Below are positions 21,067-30,983 of a stretch of 64,000 nt of DNA, piece after piece. The stretch spans positions 32,975-96,974 of the forward strand of contig POWB01000020.1 of the NCBI GenBank assembly GCA_010912705.1. Reading direction: 5' to 3'. This DNA is from Halochromatium sp. GTDB taxonomy: Bacteria > Pseudomonadota > Gammaproteobacteria > Chromatiales > Chromatiaceae. Made by a program: the position numbers and the translations under genes. Position 1 is the stretch's first letter, and the number at the start of each line of letters is the position of its first letter. Below the pieces are notes generated by a model. That model was not told the DNA's origin. It did no database searches and saw only the letters and a list, made by a program, of their open reading frames with translations.

Positions 21067-22164
21067 CTAGCCGGCCTGCCGAACGACGCAGCCACCCAGA
21101 CAGTCATCGTCGAGATAGAACACCGCCGACTGGCCAGGCGTGATCGCGCGCTGTGGCACATCGAATCGCACCTGGCATGACGTGCTATCGACATCGATGA
21201 TGGTACAGCGCTGCAACGGTTGCCGATGCCTTAACCGGCAAAGACAGTTGATCGGCGCGGCCATAGGTGGCCGCCCAGCGATCCAGTGCAACTGCTCGCC
21301 GACCAGATATTCCGAATAAAGCAGTGGATGGTCACCCCCCTGCACGACGATCAGCGCATTGCGCTCGACCGCCTTGGCTGCAACGAACCAAGGCGCCTCC
21401 TCATGCGCGGCGACCCCGCCGATGCCAAGCCCCTGGCGCTGACCAATGGTGTACCAGGCGAGCCCGCGATGCTCGCCGACAACCTCGCCCTCGGGGGTCA
21501 TGATCGGCCCCGGATTGCGCGGCAGGTAGCGGTCGAGGAAGTCCGCAAACCGGCGCTCGCCGATGAAGCAGATGCCGGTGCTGTCCTTCTTCTCGGCGTT
21601 CGCCAGCCCGAGCTGGCGCGCTCTCGCCCTGACCTCAGTCTTAGTCAGATCGGCCAGCGGGAATAGCGCCCGCTCGAGCTGCGCCTGGCTCAGCTGATGC
21701 AGAAAGTAGGTCTGGTCCTTGTTCGCATCCACAGCAAGGCGCAAGTGCGTCCCATCGGTGCCCTGCTCAACGCGCGCGTAATGGCCGGTTGCGATCGCAT
21801 CGGCACCAAGGGTCAGTGCATGATCCAGGAAGGCCTTGAACTTGACCTCCTTATTGCAGAGCACATCCGGGTTTGGCGTGCGCAAGGCGCGATACTCGGC
21901 CAGGAAATGCTCGAACACCCGATCCCAGTATTCGGTCGCAAAATTGACCCGATGCAGTCGGATACCGAGCCGCTCGGCCACCGCCTCAGCATCGGCCAGA
22001 TCCTCGGCCGCCGCGCAGTAGCCGGGCTCGTCATCCTCCTCCCAGTTCTTCATGAACAGGGCCTCGACCTGGTAGCCCTGCTCCAGCAGCAGATGCGCGG
22101 CCACCGCCGAGTCGACGCCACCGGAGAGGCCGACGATGACCCGCTCAGCATTGGATTCAGCCAT
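21067..22164 (-). CDS. mnmA: tRNA 2-thiouridylase MnmA
   Basis: MnmA thiolates uridine 34 of the tRNAs for Lys, Glu and Gln, using sulfur relayed from IscS by the Tus proteins. The ATG at 22164 has GGAGG eight bases upstream and is preferred to the GTG nine bases before. Of 365 residues, the PP-loop SGGVDS is near position 13, the first catalytic cysteine lies in NPDVLCNKEVKF, and the second, which carries the persulfide, in STGICFIGER. The tRNA-binding phrase ATGHYAR and the C-terminal beta barrel (ITPGQSAVFYLDDDCLGG) are complete. Confidence 0.97.
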   Translation of the reverse strand: MAESNAERVIVGLSGGVDSAVAAHLLLEQGYQVEALFMKNWEEDDEPGYCAAAEDLADAEAVAERLGIRLHRVNFATEYWDRVFEHFLAEYRALRTPNPDVLCNKEVKFKAFLDHALTLGADAIATGHYARVEQGTDGTHLRLAVDANKDQTYFLHQLSQAQLERALFPLADLTKTEVRARARQLGLANAEKKDSTGICFIGERRFADFLDRYLPRNPGPIMTPEGEVVGEHRGLAWYTIGQRQGLGIGGVAAHEEAPWFVAAKAVERNALIVVQGGDHPLLYSEYLVGEQLHWIAGRPPMAAPINCLCRLRHRQPLQRCTIIDVDSTSCQVRFDVPQRAITPGQSAVFYLDDDCLGGCVVRQAG

Positions 22165-22556
22165 CCTCTTCACCTCCGATCAGTCGCTCGATTCAGGGTA
22201 ACCTGCCTGGCGCTATACCACCCTACCCGGATCGGATCAGTCACGAGCTTCACGCAAACCTGAATCTCCTGCGATTCATCTAACGGGGTGGCTAGCCCGC
22301 CGCCATGCTGGTTAGAGCAGCCAAGCCATCGCTGGATCAATGCGACATGGCAGGATAAGCTCGACTGCACACATCAGAGGCATGAGCGCCTCGTCCTCAT
22401 GAGCGAGGGCAAAGCCTTGCTGTCAACATCACGATTCTGGCATGAACTCATGAGCTCACTTCATGGCCTCGTTGCAGGGCCTGGGGCATAGTGCCTGATT
22501 TCTTGGCCTAGACGACTCGCTCGTTGATGCGCGTCTAGAACGCGAGGAGATGCGCT
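22165..22556. other. Intergenic region without recognised features
   Basis: I find no gene, RNA or clear terminator in this 392-bp stretch between mnmA and the MNT gene. The last 15 bases contain GAGGAG, the ribosome site of the MNT gene, whose promoter must also lie here. Confidence 0.6.
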
Positions 22557-22862
22557 GTGCGCTTGAACGACCACCAACGTCAGACAATCAAAAGCGCAAC
22601 ACTGAGCTGCTTTGGCCCCAACGCGAGCGTGCGCCTATTTGGATCACGGACCGATGATTGCAAACGCGGCGGCGACATCGACCTGCTGATTAGCACCTCG
22701 CTCACCGAGCCCAACGCGATCGCGAACGCGGAGATCGCGTTCCAGGTTCAGTTGCAGCAGGTACTTGGAGAGCAGCACATTGATGTCCTGGTCGACTATC
22801 CTAACCGGCGACTGCGCCCACCGATCTTCACCATCGCCGAGCAGACGGGCATCCCCCTATGA
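22557..22862 (+). CDS. mntA: MNT-domain antitoxin (minimal nucleotidyltransferase)
   Basis: The 101-residue protein has the nucleotidyltransferase core: FGSRTDDCKRGGDIDLLI, with the Gly-Ser and the Asp-x-Asp metal site, and a later acidic strand HIDVLVDYP supplying the third Asp. In known MNT-HEPN (type VII) pairs such a protein AMPylates its partner HEPN toxin to silence it (family knowledge). The start is a GTG with GAGGAG seven bases upstream. Its stop overlaps the start of the HEPN gene by four bases (ATGA), the usual coupling. The spacing between Gly-Ser and the Asp pair is nine residues. Confidence 0.88.
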   Translation: MRLNDHQRQTIKSATLSCFGPNASVRLFGSRTDDCKRGGDIDLLISTSLTEPNAIANAEIAFQVQLQQVLGEQHIDVLVDYPNRRLRPPIFTIAEQTGIPL

Positions 22863-23347
22863 CAGACGATATCCCCAGTTTGCGCCTGCAGCAGGCCTGG
22901 CGCGAGTGCTTACAGCATCGTCGTTACATGACCTACGCACTGACCGCCCTTGCGCCTTGGCGACCGTTGACGGGCGAGCGCCTGGAAACACTGGATGCGG
23001 AGACCGTGCAGGATCTGGATCAATTCGTGCTGCGTTTTGGCAAGCTGCAGGATGCCATAGGCAGCCGCCTGCTGCCTGCCGTGTTGGGCTATTTACAAGA
23101 GCCTTACGAGCACCGGCCCATGCTGGATAAGCTCAACCGCCTGGAACAACTGGGTTATCTGGAGCAGGCCGAGGACTGGCCACGGCTGCGCGCCATTCGC
23201 AACCAGTTTGCGCACGAGTACCCAGATGAGCCAGAACGTAACGCCAGTGTACTGAACATGGCTTTTGAGGCCTCAGACAGGCTCAAGGCCATCCTGGACC
23301 TGGTCGCGCAGCGCTTGGATCTGACGTCCGTACCGCCGTCGCCTTGA
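22859..23347 (+). CDS. hepT: HEPN-domain toxin
   Basis: The 162-residue helical protein carries the HEPN ribonuclease motif R-x4-H-x-Y as RNQFAHEY near residue 120, preceded by WPRLRAI. HepT toxins of this type cut RNA, often tRNA, and are inactivated by AMPylation of the Tyr in that motif (family knowledge). It is longer than the usual 110-145 residues, with an N-terminal extension that includes a DAETVQDLDQFVLRFGKLQD helix typical of HepT. It is translated with the MNT gene through an ATGA overlap. Confidence 0.88.
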   Translation: MTDDIPSLRLQQAWRECLQHRRYMTYALTALAPWRPLTGERLETLDAETVQDLDQFVLRFGKLQDAIGSRLLPAVLGYLQEPYEHRPMLDKLNRLEQLGYLEQAEDWPRLRAIRNQFAHEYPDEPERNASVLNMAFEASDRLKAILDLVAQRLDLTSVPPSP

Positions 23348-23538
23348 CCCTGGCAGCGATCCACCATGTCTGGAACCTCGAACGCGGCTATCGCAGCCTC
23401 AGACCACCAAGTCGCGATGGCCGCATCGGCAAGCCGGGCCGTGATCGCCCATGTTGTCATCGTGGTCGCACAATCCACAGCGACAACGGCAACGAGCGAA
23501 CTTGACGCATCTGCACAGATGCAGCCCCAGCAAGCGAT

Positions 23539-26500
23539 CTAGTCGATCAGGATAGCCCGCCAGCCGCCCCAGCGTGGTAGGCACTCGTTGCAGAGCGCAC
23601 AGGCATTCCCGACGCCGTCGCCGTCGCCGTCGGCCTGATCGGGGTTGACCGCGTCAGGACAGTTGTCGGCGTTGTCGCCAACCCCGTCGTCGTCGCCGTC
23701 GGCCCACTCGGCCGGATCGTCGGGGAAGGCGTCGCAGGCATCCGCGACGCCGTCGCCGTCACCGTCGGCCTGATCGGGATTGGCCGCGTCAGGACAATTG
23801 TCGGCGTTGTCGCCAACCCCATCGCCGTCGCCGTCGGCCCACTCGGTGCTGTCCAGCGGAAACACATCGAGCTCGTCATTGACGCCATCACCATCGCTGT
23901 CGCAAGTCGAACCGCAGTTGGGGTTGTAAAACTCGTAGGCGCCCATGTCGACGGTCCCAGACAGGATACGGGGCAGATTGCCGAGATCACGGCTCTGATG
24001 AGTCACGGAACCGTTGATGCCCTTATCGATGGCTGGGCTGTTTGTGCGCAATCGGAAGTCTGGGTCATCGTTTCCGTCAGCGAAAGAGACAAACAGCTCA
24101 TCCGTGGAGTCTGCACCTAGATTACCTCCACCATTGGTCGCTCCGCCCCCGGACGTTCCGCTTTCGTCGACCACGCCCGGCCCATTCCAACCTCCTTCCA
24201 CGAGACTGTGAGTGATGGAAACACTGCCGTTATTGTTAAAGATTTGTTCCCCATCATTAGCAGGTGCAGTGTTTCCCCAAAGGATAACGTTGGTTAGGTC
24301 GGGGGCGCTCTCACCATCAACACCAAGATTATAAATCCCACCACCCGATACGTCGGCGCGATTCCCGGCCAAGGTCACGTTGATCAGGGTCGGACGAGAG
24401 GTGCCGAACTCGCCATCGTTGAAGACGGCACCACCACTATCGTCGGCTTGATTATCAAAGAACAACACGTTTGTTAGCGAGGCCTGGCATCTGCCCTCAT
24501 TGTAGCCATCGCAGTAGAGCCCGCCTCCGTCGACCGCAACGTTGGTCCTAATGACAAGATGCCTGAGGGTCGGACTGCATTCGCTGGCTGCTCCAGAACC
24601 GTTGCAATAGATGCCACCGCCATAACCGTCGATGTCGCTGAATCCGCCGCGGGCGGCGCCGCCTGTCACAATGAACCCGTCGATGACGGTGTCATCACCG
24701 ATCGTGCGGTAACCGGTGCCGTCGAGCGTGAGCACGTGATAACTATTGTCACCGTTGATGCCACCCGGTACCGTCACGCCCTGCGCATCCTGCGTATCGT
24801 CTTCAGCGGCATCACCACTCAATACCGTAGGGTTCGCATTCCAGTCTCGTTGGTTACGCTCGCTTTCCGATCCGTCGAAGCCGCCATAGAGCGCGGTGCC
24901 TGGCGTGGGCATGAAGCTGTCGCTCCTCGCCGGACCAGGTCGATAGACACCACGAGCCACCCAGACTTCGGCTCCAGGGACGGCGTAGTTCAGACCATCT
25001 TGGAGGTCGGTCAAGGCGTTGGTCCAAGACAGACCGGTCGCCGCACCGGTGGCCGTGGCCTTTACGAAGATCGGTGCTGCAGGGGCTTCGTGCGCACCCA
25101 TATCCACGGCGGCGCCGACGTTGCGAGGGTGAGCAGCCACGTCCCGTAGGAGACCGATGGCGGTGCTGTCGCCGCTGTCCACAGCTGGCGAGTCTGTCGC
25201 GATACGTAGGTCTCCGCTTGTAGGGTTAACAAAGAGGGGGTCACCGTCGAGGTTGCCGCCGCCATCGGCAATGGAGCCACCATCGTCCAGCAGGATATTG
25301 GCGCCATCCAGGCCGCCCGCGACGAGGCTATGCGCAAATCCTATTGTGGAGCTGACATTCGCGATCTCATTGCCAGCGTTCTCCGCCGTGTTCCCCCAAA
25401 GCACCGAGTTCAGTATCCCGAACTCGATCGTGTTGAAGGTAAAGATGGCGCCACCTTTCCCGGAATCGACGCGGGAATCGACGTCACCAGCGGGGTTGAT
25501 TATGGCCTGATTGAGACTGAAGGTGACGTTCGTCAGTGTCGGGCTAACCTCGCCTCCATCTGCAGCGGAGGCGAACAGAGCGCCACCCCAGTAGGCCGCG
25601 TTGCCCTGAAAGATAACATTGGCCAGGCTCGGACTGGACTTGCCCCCATCGGTCCCATCGAGTGCTATCGCGCCACCCGCATCTCCCCAGTTGCCGACAA
25701 ACCGGAGGTTGCGCAGGGTTGGACTACAGTCCCCGCCTGGATTTTCTCCATCACAGGCGAGCCCGCCGCCCCCGCCAGTCGTCGATCCCTCGGAGTTATC
25801 GGCTTGACCTGCAGTGATGATAAAACCATCGATCACTGTGCTCCCAGAGATGGGCGAGCCGGACGCGGCAGTCCCGTCCAAATAGAGCACATTAAAGCTG
25901 TTCTCACCGTCGATGTCGTCACTGTTGTGGACCACCCCCTTGGGATCGGTCAGATCGTCGCCGTCAATATCACCGCTGAGAATGCTCGGATTGACGGCCC
26001 AGTTTCGTTGATCTCGGCTGGTCTCGGTGCCCGCAAACCCGCCGTAGAGGGCAACGCCTGAGGGAATTTTGAAGGTATCTTCTCGCTCTGTGCCAGGCAG
26101 GTACACCCCGCCAGCCACCCATAGCTCTCTCAAATCCTCGCATGCTCGCGTATACGTTAAGGCGATCTGTAAGCTGGTGAAGGCATCGGCCCAGGTATCG
26201 CCGCGACCGCTGCCGGCGGCCTGGGGGTTGACGTAGCCCCGATTGAAATCTGCACATACGGCCCCGCCCTGCTCCTCGTAGGCCCCCATATCGACAGGAG
26301 GTTTGGAGCCGACCCCTGTATCCTCAATCAAGAGGCTGTCCACCCGGCGTGGGTTGCCGTCTAAATCGTACTCGAGCAGGTCCGCGCCGTTGTCGCCGGC
26401 ATCAATGGCGGGAGAGAGGCTGAGCAACCGCAAATTCCCTTTCTCCATATCGGCGAACAGGGGATCACTGCTCAGGTTGCCACCGCCATCGACAACAGTG

Positions 26501-28317
26501 CTCGAGTCAAGGTTTTCGACGCCGCTGCCGTCCCAGCCGCCTTCGATCAGACTGTGAGAGAAGGTGACGTTCGACGCTTCATTGACGACTTCACTGCCGG
26601 TGACAGAGGCAGTGTTGCCCCAAAGGATGGCGTTGGTCAGGACGATTGTCGCGTGATCGTTAGAGAGGGCGCCGCCGTGAAACTTCGCCAAGTTAGCACC
26701 AAAGCTGACGTTGTTCATAACAGGAGCGACCGCCCCCCCTTCTCCCCAGCTGTATAAAGCGCCGCCGGCACCACGGTCCAAACCCAAATCAGCTCGATTG
26801 CCAACAAAGGCCACGTTGGTCAGCCTCGCAGTGCTGCTGCCTCCAGCGCGGCCGTCGATGAACATGGCGCCGCCGTCCACAGCCCGGTTGCCGCTGAACA
26901 TCAGGTTGCGGATGGTCGGGCTGCACGCTGATCCGGGGCCGTCTCCTTTACAGAAGAGCCCACCCCCAACGGTGTCTGGGTAAAATGTTCCAAAAGACTC
27001 CCCGGCGGTCACCGTCAGGCCATCGATGACCGTATCCGCTTCAACGGGTGGGCCGTCGGAACCATCGAGGTAGAGGACATGCGCACTGTTGAATCCGCGG
27101 ATGTGAAGACCAGTTTCAGCGATGGTATTGCCATCATCGTTGAGATCGTCACCCCCGATGTCACCGCTCAAAATGGTGCGGTTGTTAGCCCAATCCCGCT
27201 CGCCAAGCTCGGTCTCGGAGCCATCAAAGCCGCCGTAGAGGGAGACACCAGGTGGCACGCGAAAGAAGTCACCACGCTGGTCACCGGGCAGATGTAGACC
27301 GGCCTTGATCCAGATTGACCGTCCACTGGTGGCTATCGCCAATGCATCCCGCAGGGTGCAGGCATTCTCCCAGCTGTCGCAGCTTTGGTTTCCTGAGCCA
27401 ACGGGGGCGGCATAGAGCGGCTCGAGCACGCCGCCCGTGGTCTGGTTGATCCAATCCCGATAGCTCGACACACGCATGTAGACGTCGGTGCCCGCGCCAC
27501 AGTTAGGTCCAGCACCGTAGCTGACGACACCGATCTGGTGCCAAACCCCGAGATCGTCCCGAGCCAGTAGCGGTCCGCCGCTGTCCCCATCGCAGTTGCC
27601 CGATCCGCCAACTGGAGCGGCGCAGATCTTCTTTGGGTCGGAGCAGTCTCCGCTGGGTCCGGACGTCAGGCTGTAGGCCAGCTTTTGGAGCAGGTGCGAG
27701 CCGTCGCCGTCGGACGCGGTCAGACCCCAGCCGATCACGGTGGCGCCTTGGCCGACCGCCTCTAGCGGGGCGCCCACGGGCAGCTGATTGATTCGGCCTA
27801 CGTCGATCGCGCCGGACAACTCCACGGGCTCCTTGAGTTCGATCAGCACCAGATCGTTGGTCTCGTAGTTCGGCGGCGAGAACTCGGGATGGAAATGAAA
27901 GGCCTTGATGTCGTCCTGGGTGAGGAAGAGTTCGACCCCTTCGTTCACGTTGGCCTGATGCTCGCCCAGACGCAGGTCGATGAAGTCGTCGTCGAGGTTG
28001 TCTGAGTCGTCATAGAAGCAGTGCGCGGCAGTCAGAATCCACTGGGGATGAATCAACGTGCCACCGCAATCCGCCCCGGCGAAGGATCCAGTGGAGAAGC
28101 GCATCAAGACCTGGCCCGGAAACTCGCCGGGTTCGGCGTCAGTGCCGCCGATCACCAGAGGCTGGACCTGGACGGCCGGGTCCTCGGCCGCCGACGGGGA
28201 CGGCCCGACGTCACCGCGGGCGAGCGCCAGCGTTGCAACGCCCGCCAGCACGCAGAGCCAAGCTAGTCGCCTGAGAATGGTCTGAACCAGCGGCAACACG
28301 CCAATTGGGATAGACAT
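23539..28317 (-). CDS. Secreted trypsin-like protease with beta-helix modules and thrombospondin-3 repeats
   Basis: This 1,592-residue protein has a signal peptide (about residues 1-34), then an S1 serine protease domain (about 50-295) beginning VIGGTDAEPGEFPGQV. The catalytic triad is visible: His in TAAHCF, Asp in TNDLVLIEL, Ser in GNCDGDSGGPLL. Three parallel beta-helix modules follow (about 300-690, 690-1085, 1086-1455), each opening with a phrase like YGGFDGSE and containing xxVIDGFIxTxG strands, as in polymorphic membrane or choice-of-anchor proteins. The C terminus has Ca-binding thrombospondin type 3 repeats (DGDGVGDNADNCPD). No sorting tail is seen. A surface or extracellular protease is likely; its substrate is unknown. 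Confidence 0.9.
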   Translation of the reverse strand: MSIPIGVLPLVQTILRRLAWLCVLAGVATLALARGDVGPSPSAAEDPAVQVQPLVIGGTDAEPGEFPGQVLMRFSTGSFAGADCGGTLIHPQWILTAAHCFYDDSDNLDDDFIDLRLGEHQANVNEGVELFLTQDDIKAFHFHPEFSPPNYETNDLVLIELKEPVELSGAIDVGRINQLPVGAPLEAVGQGATVIGWGLTASDGDGSHLLQKLAYSLTSGPSGDCSDPKKICAAPVGGSGNCDGDSGGPLLARDDLGVWHQIGVVSYGAGPNCGAGTDVYMRVSSYRDWINQTTGGVLEPLYAAPVGSGNQSCDSWENACTLRDALAIATSGRSIWIKAGLHLPGDQRGDFFRVPPGVSLYGGFDGSETELGERDWANNRTILSGDIGGDDLNDDGNTIAETGLHIRGFNSAHVLYLDGSDGPPVEADTVIDGLTVTAGESFGTFYPDTVGGGLFCKGDGPGSACSPTIRNLMFSGNRAVDGGAMFIDGRAGGSSTARLTNVAFVGNRADLGLDRGAGGALYSWGEGGAVAPVMNNVSFGANLAKFHGGALSNDHATIVLTNAILWGNTASVTGSEVVNEASNVTFSHSLIEGGWDGSGVENLDSSTVVDGGGNLSSDPLFADMEKGNLRLLSLSPAIDAGDNGADLLEYDLDGNPRRVDSLLIEDTGVGSKPPVDMGAYEEQGGAVCADFNRGYVNPQAAGSGRGDTWADAFTSLQIALTYTRACEDLRELWVAGGVYLPGTEREDTFKIPSGVALYGGFAGTETSRDQRNWAVNPSILSGDIDGDDLTDPKGVVHNSDDIDGENSFNVLYLDGTAASGSPISGSTVIDGFIITAGQADNSEGSTTGGGGGLACDGENPGGDCSPTLRNLRFVGNWGDAGGAIALDGTDGGKSSPSLANVIFQGNAAYWGGALFASAADGGEVSPTLTNVTFSLNQAIINPAGDVDSRVDSGKGGAIFTFNTIEFGILNSVLWGNTAENAGNEIANVSSTIGFAHSLVAGGLDGANILLDDGGSIADGGGNLDGDPLFVNPTSGDLRIATDSPAVDSGDSTAIGLLRDVAAHPRNVGAAVDMGAHEAPAAPIFVKATATGAATGLSWTNALTDLQDGLNYAVPGAEVWVARGVYRPGPARSDSFMPTPGTALYGGFDGSESERNQRDWNANPTVLSGDAAEDDTQDAQGVTVPGGINGDNSYHVLTLDGTGYRTIGDDTVIDGFIVTGGAARGGFSDIDGYGGGIYCNGSGAASECSPTLRHLVIRTNVAVDGGGLYCDGYNEGRCQASLTNVLFFDNQADDSGGAVFNDGEFGTSRPTLINVTLAGNRADVSGGGIYNLGVDGESAPDLTNVILWGNTAPANDGEQIFNNNGSVSITHSLVEGGWNGPGVVDESGTSGGGATNGGGNLGADSTDELFVSFADGNDDPDFRLRTNSPAIDKGINGSVTHQSRDLGNLPRILSGTVDMGAYEFYNPNCGSTCDSDGDGVNDELDVFPLDSTEWADGDGDGVGDNADNCPDAANPDQADGDGDGVADACDAFPDDPAEWADGDDDGVGDNADNCPDAVNPDQADGDGDGVGNACALCNECLPRWGGWRAILID
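23630..23900 (-). repeat. Two 135-bp direct repeats coding thrombospondin-3 units
   Basis: The sequence starting at 23631 (cggcctgatcgg) recurs at 23766 with few changes, a period of 135 bp or 45 residues. Each unit codes for an Asp-rich Ca-binding repeat, DGDGVxDNADNCPDAxNPDQ and a spacer with FPxDxxEWADG. The near identity suggests a recent duplication or gene conversion and allows length variation. Confidence 0.8.
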
Positions 28318-29740
28318 AGAGAAGACTCGTGCTCAGCGTAGGATTGAGGGGTTGTCGTCGGCGACCGCCGCGCGCCAGCGGCAGGCGATCCTGTTTGTCC
28401 TCGCGGCTGCACGAGGTCTCGCTGCATTTCGCGCAGAGTAAGGAGGTTAGCGCAACGTATCCCGACAAACAAGCTCGGGTATTGATGCGATTCGGGTTCA
28501 TTCAAGAGACGCGGATGATTGGCCATCCTGGTCAAGATCAGCACGGCATCCATGCACAAGGATAGGCAATTCTTCTCACGCAACAGCTCGCCGGTGTCGA
28601 TCAATGGATGCAGCCCGTCGCCGAACCAGCGCTTGATCATCTTCCTAGCCTTGCCGGTACTGGCATCGACCCCGTGGGTTTCGTGGCCGTTGCTGCCGTC
28701 GGTGAGCACGACGTCCGGGATGGGGATCTCGACGGCCTCGGCGAAGCGGCCGTAGCCGAGGCCAGCGACGTAGCGGATCTGGGTCGGGCCGATCTGCGCG
28801 ACGTCCATGAGTTGGTCGCCGTTCATGTCAGCAAATTGAACGCCGTCGTCGCCGAACGCGAGGACGCGGTCGTCGATGCGTGCACCCGGCGTGCGGACCT
28901 CGCGCGACCAGGCGCCGGCCCGTTGGTTGTACCAGACCCGGTAGCCGGAGTCGGTGCTCATGACCACGTCCATGCGCTTGTCGAAGTCCAGGTCCAGGGT
29001 CTCGACCGCCTCTAGGGCGGCTGGCGCCGGTGGGATGGTCTCCACCGCACTCATCGGGCGACGTGCGTTCCAGGCGAGCGCGCCACTGTTCGGGAAGTAG
29101 GCAACGCCCTGATCGAGGCTGGTATGGACCAGATCGGCGATGCCATCGGCGTTCATGTCGGTGAGGCTCACCTGCCCCTCTGCGAGGTGGTAGGCCAGCG
29201 CACGGCCGTCGGCACTTTGCAGCGGGACTGGGTCCGCGAGCTCGATCAGGCTGCGACCAGAGCGCTGGTGCTGCCCGCGATTGACGGAGACGCGGTGTCC
29301 GCCCCCATAGAGGTCGGTATGAAGCAGGTCCGGCAGGCCGTCGCGGTTGAGGTCGATTAGCTCGACCAGCCCATTGTCCATGACGCTGCTCGGTGCGTTC
29401 TCGACGCTGAGCAACGCGTCGGCTGCGGAGAGCTCAGGGGCGGGTTGGGCGCCGGAATAGCGGAAGCGGGTCGGCGGCAGATAGTTGCGATCATCGCCGT
29501 CGCTGCCGAAGCGGGTGATCTGTGTGAGCTGCTGGCGATTGGGCGCGGTGGTGTCGTAGGCGAGCCGATAGCGGCTGATCAAGGCGTCTTGGATGCCGTC
29601 CTGATTCCAGTCGCCGGACGCGCACCCGGATGGCTGTGCGCCTTGGATGCCGATGTCGATGCCGGCGAGGCGGTGCGCGGTGCGGACTGAGAAGCCGGCT
29701 CGGGCGTCGACGCGCCAGTCGGGTTTATCCTCTACGGTTG
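28263..29740 (-). pseudogene. SpvB/Tc-toxin-like FG-GAP region, broken gene (3' part)
   Basis: In this frame homology to SpvB/TcdB-type toxin proteins begins near 29710 (DWRVDARAGFSVRTAHR) and continues with RYRLAYDTTAPNRQQLTQI, LPPTRFRYS, and integrin-like FG-GAP repeats (LIDLNRDGLPDLLHTDLYGG, LTDMNADGIADLVHTSLDQG, FADMNGDQLMDVAQIG). After about 28700 the frame runs into unrelated sequence (KMIKRWFGDGLHPL and on), so the rest of the toxin, including any Rhs repeats, is deleted. Its 5' part lies in another frame upstream (29725-30381). The frame ends inside the start of the protease gene. Not a functional gene as it stands. Confidence 0.8.
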
Positions 29741-30381
29741 CCGTTGGCGTCGGTGCTCGACTCCAACAGCCAACGGTAAATGCGCGTGCCGGCAGCATCG
29801 GTGACCCGCGCCCCCGGGGTCTCACCATAGACCAGCCTGGTACCAGACTTGAGGTCGACCTGCCAGCCGTCCCCAATGCGTCGATAGCGGGAGAAGCTGC
29901 CCTCGATACGTGCCCGGTAGCTGCCGCCGTCAATGGGAACGAGCTCTTCGCCGTCTGGCCCGACGAATTGGTCGACCTCTTCCGCGTTGTCTACGACGGT
30001 GTCGTGGTCATCGTCAAGGCCGTTGGGACCATCCAGGTACCGTGGCAGACCCTTGTCGACTTGGCGGCTGATGGCGCCCGGACCGTATGTCCAACCGAGC
30101 GAGGCTGGGCTGTCGCCAAGGGCGGAGTCATACTGAAGCTTGAGCTGCGGCGCGTGACCGGCAACGCCGCGAGGCAGATCGATCTGGATCGCGTAGCGCG
30201 CGGAGCCGGCGCTCAGCAAGGGCTGGAAGGCCTCGCCGAGGCCCGCGATAGAGCCTGGCCCTGATGGCAAGGAGACGCTGTTCGGGGCAACGCCATTCTT
30301 ATTCGGGTGCTGCTTCTGCGGCAAAAAGGGGCAGTTGCAGGCAGGTGCTGCCGACAACAGCCAGCAACCAGCAACCAGCAT
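29725..30381 (-). pseudogene. SpvB/Tc-toxin-like N-terminal part, frameshifted
   Basis: The 218-residue frame contains the SpvB N-terminal signature: VSLPSGPGSIAGLGEAF, LPRGVAGHAPQLKLQYDS, and SLGWTYGPGAISRQVDKG with LPRYLDG. It has a hydrophobic start (MLVAGCWLLSAAPAC) that could be a lipoprotein signal. It stops at 29725 after DANGNRRG, exactly where the next frame takes over with the following conserved region, and several dozen residues expected at this point are missing. So a deletion with frame change disrupted the gene. In intact systems such proteins form the Tc toxin cocoon or deliver ADP-ribosyltransferases (family knowledge). Confidence 0.82.
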
Positions 30382-30983
30382 CCAAGCGCCCTTCTTGCTC
30401 TTGAGTCCACCTAGATTGGTCTCGCTTTTATGCCCTTACCGCTTGCCCAAGCTCGTACTCAGTTGCGCTAATGCATGACATTAGGTGAACCAGATCCGCT
30501 CAGCTTTTTGGAAGTTACAATCATGTCAAAGAAAGCCGCTACAATCGACCAATAGGTCATGACGCACGTCACCATTAGGCACGAAAAACCGCAAGGTCCG
30601 TTTCTTCACGACAGCAAATCGACCCTGCCTGCTTCTTGTTAGATCCGTGACATCGCAGCATCACAGTCAAGGGCATGGCCCACACAAGATCACATAAACC
30701 CCTCAACCGAAAAACAAAATTGGATCTCACGGGACATGACATATAGATATTATTTCCCCAGCGGCTCGCGCAAGATAGACTCTGGATGATTCATCGTCAG
30801 ATCCAAAAGTCTTGCGCAGCAAGAATCCTTTCGCTCACTCAAGGAAACTGCACCGACATTGTGCAAGGAAGTCACTCACGCTGAAAAATCGAGCATGAAA
30901 CTTTCAATACGCACGTTAAAAACAAGGATGGCCCATTGGCGTTAAGCGGGATAGGAGGGGCAGGCGGCTGGTTCAAGCGCCGG
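30382..30983. other. Intergenic region without recognised features
   Basis: The 600 bp between the broken toxin gene and the Uma2 gene hold no frame with coding character and no RNA gene I recognise. The stretch is AT-richer than its surroundings, particularly 30,490-30,900. It begins with short repeats (agccagcaaccagcaaccag near 30,359) at the toxin start. Confidence 0.5.

Noticed and set aside
28021..30264. Plus-strand frames over the toxin remnant and protease start
   Set aside because: They have no recognisable domains, whereas the minus strand shows FG-GAP and trypsin motifs.
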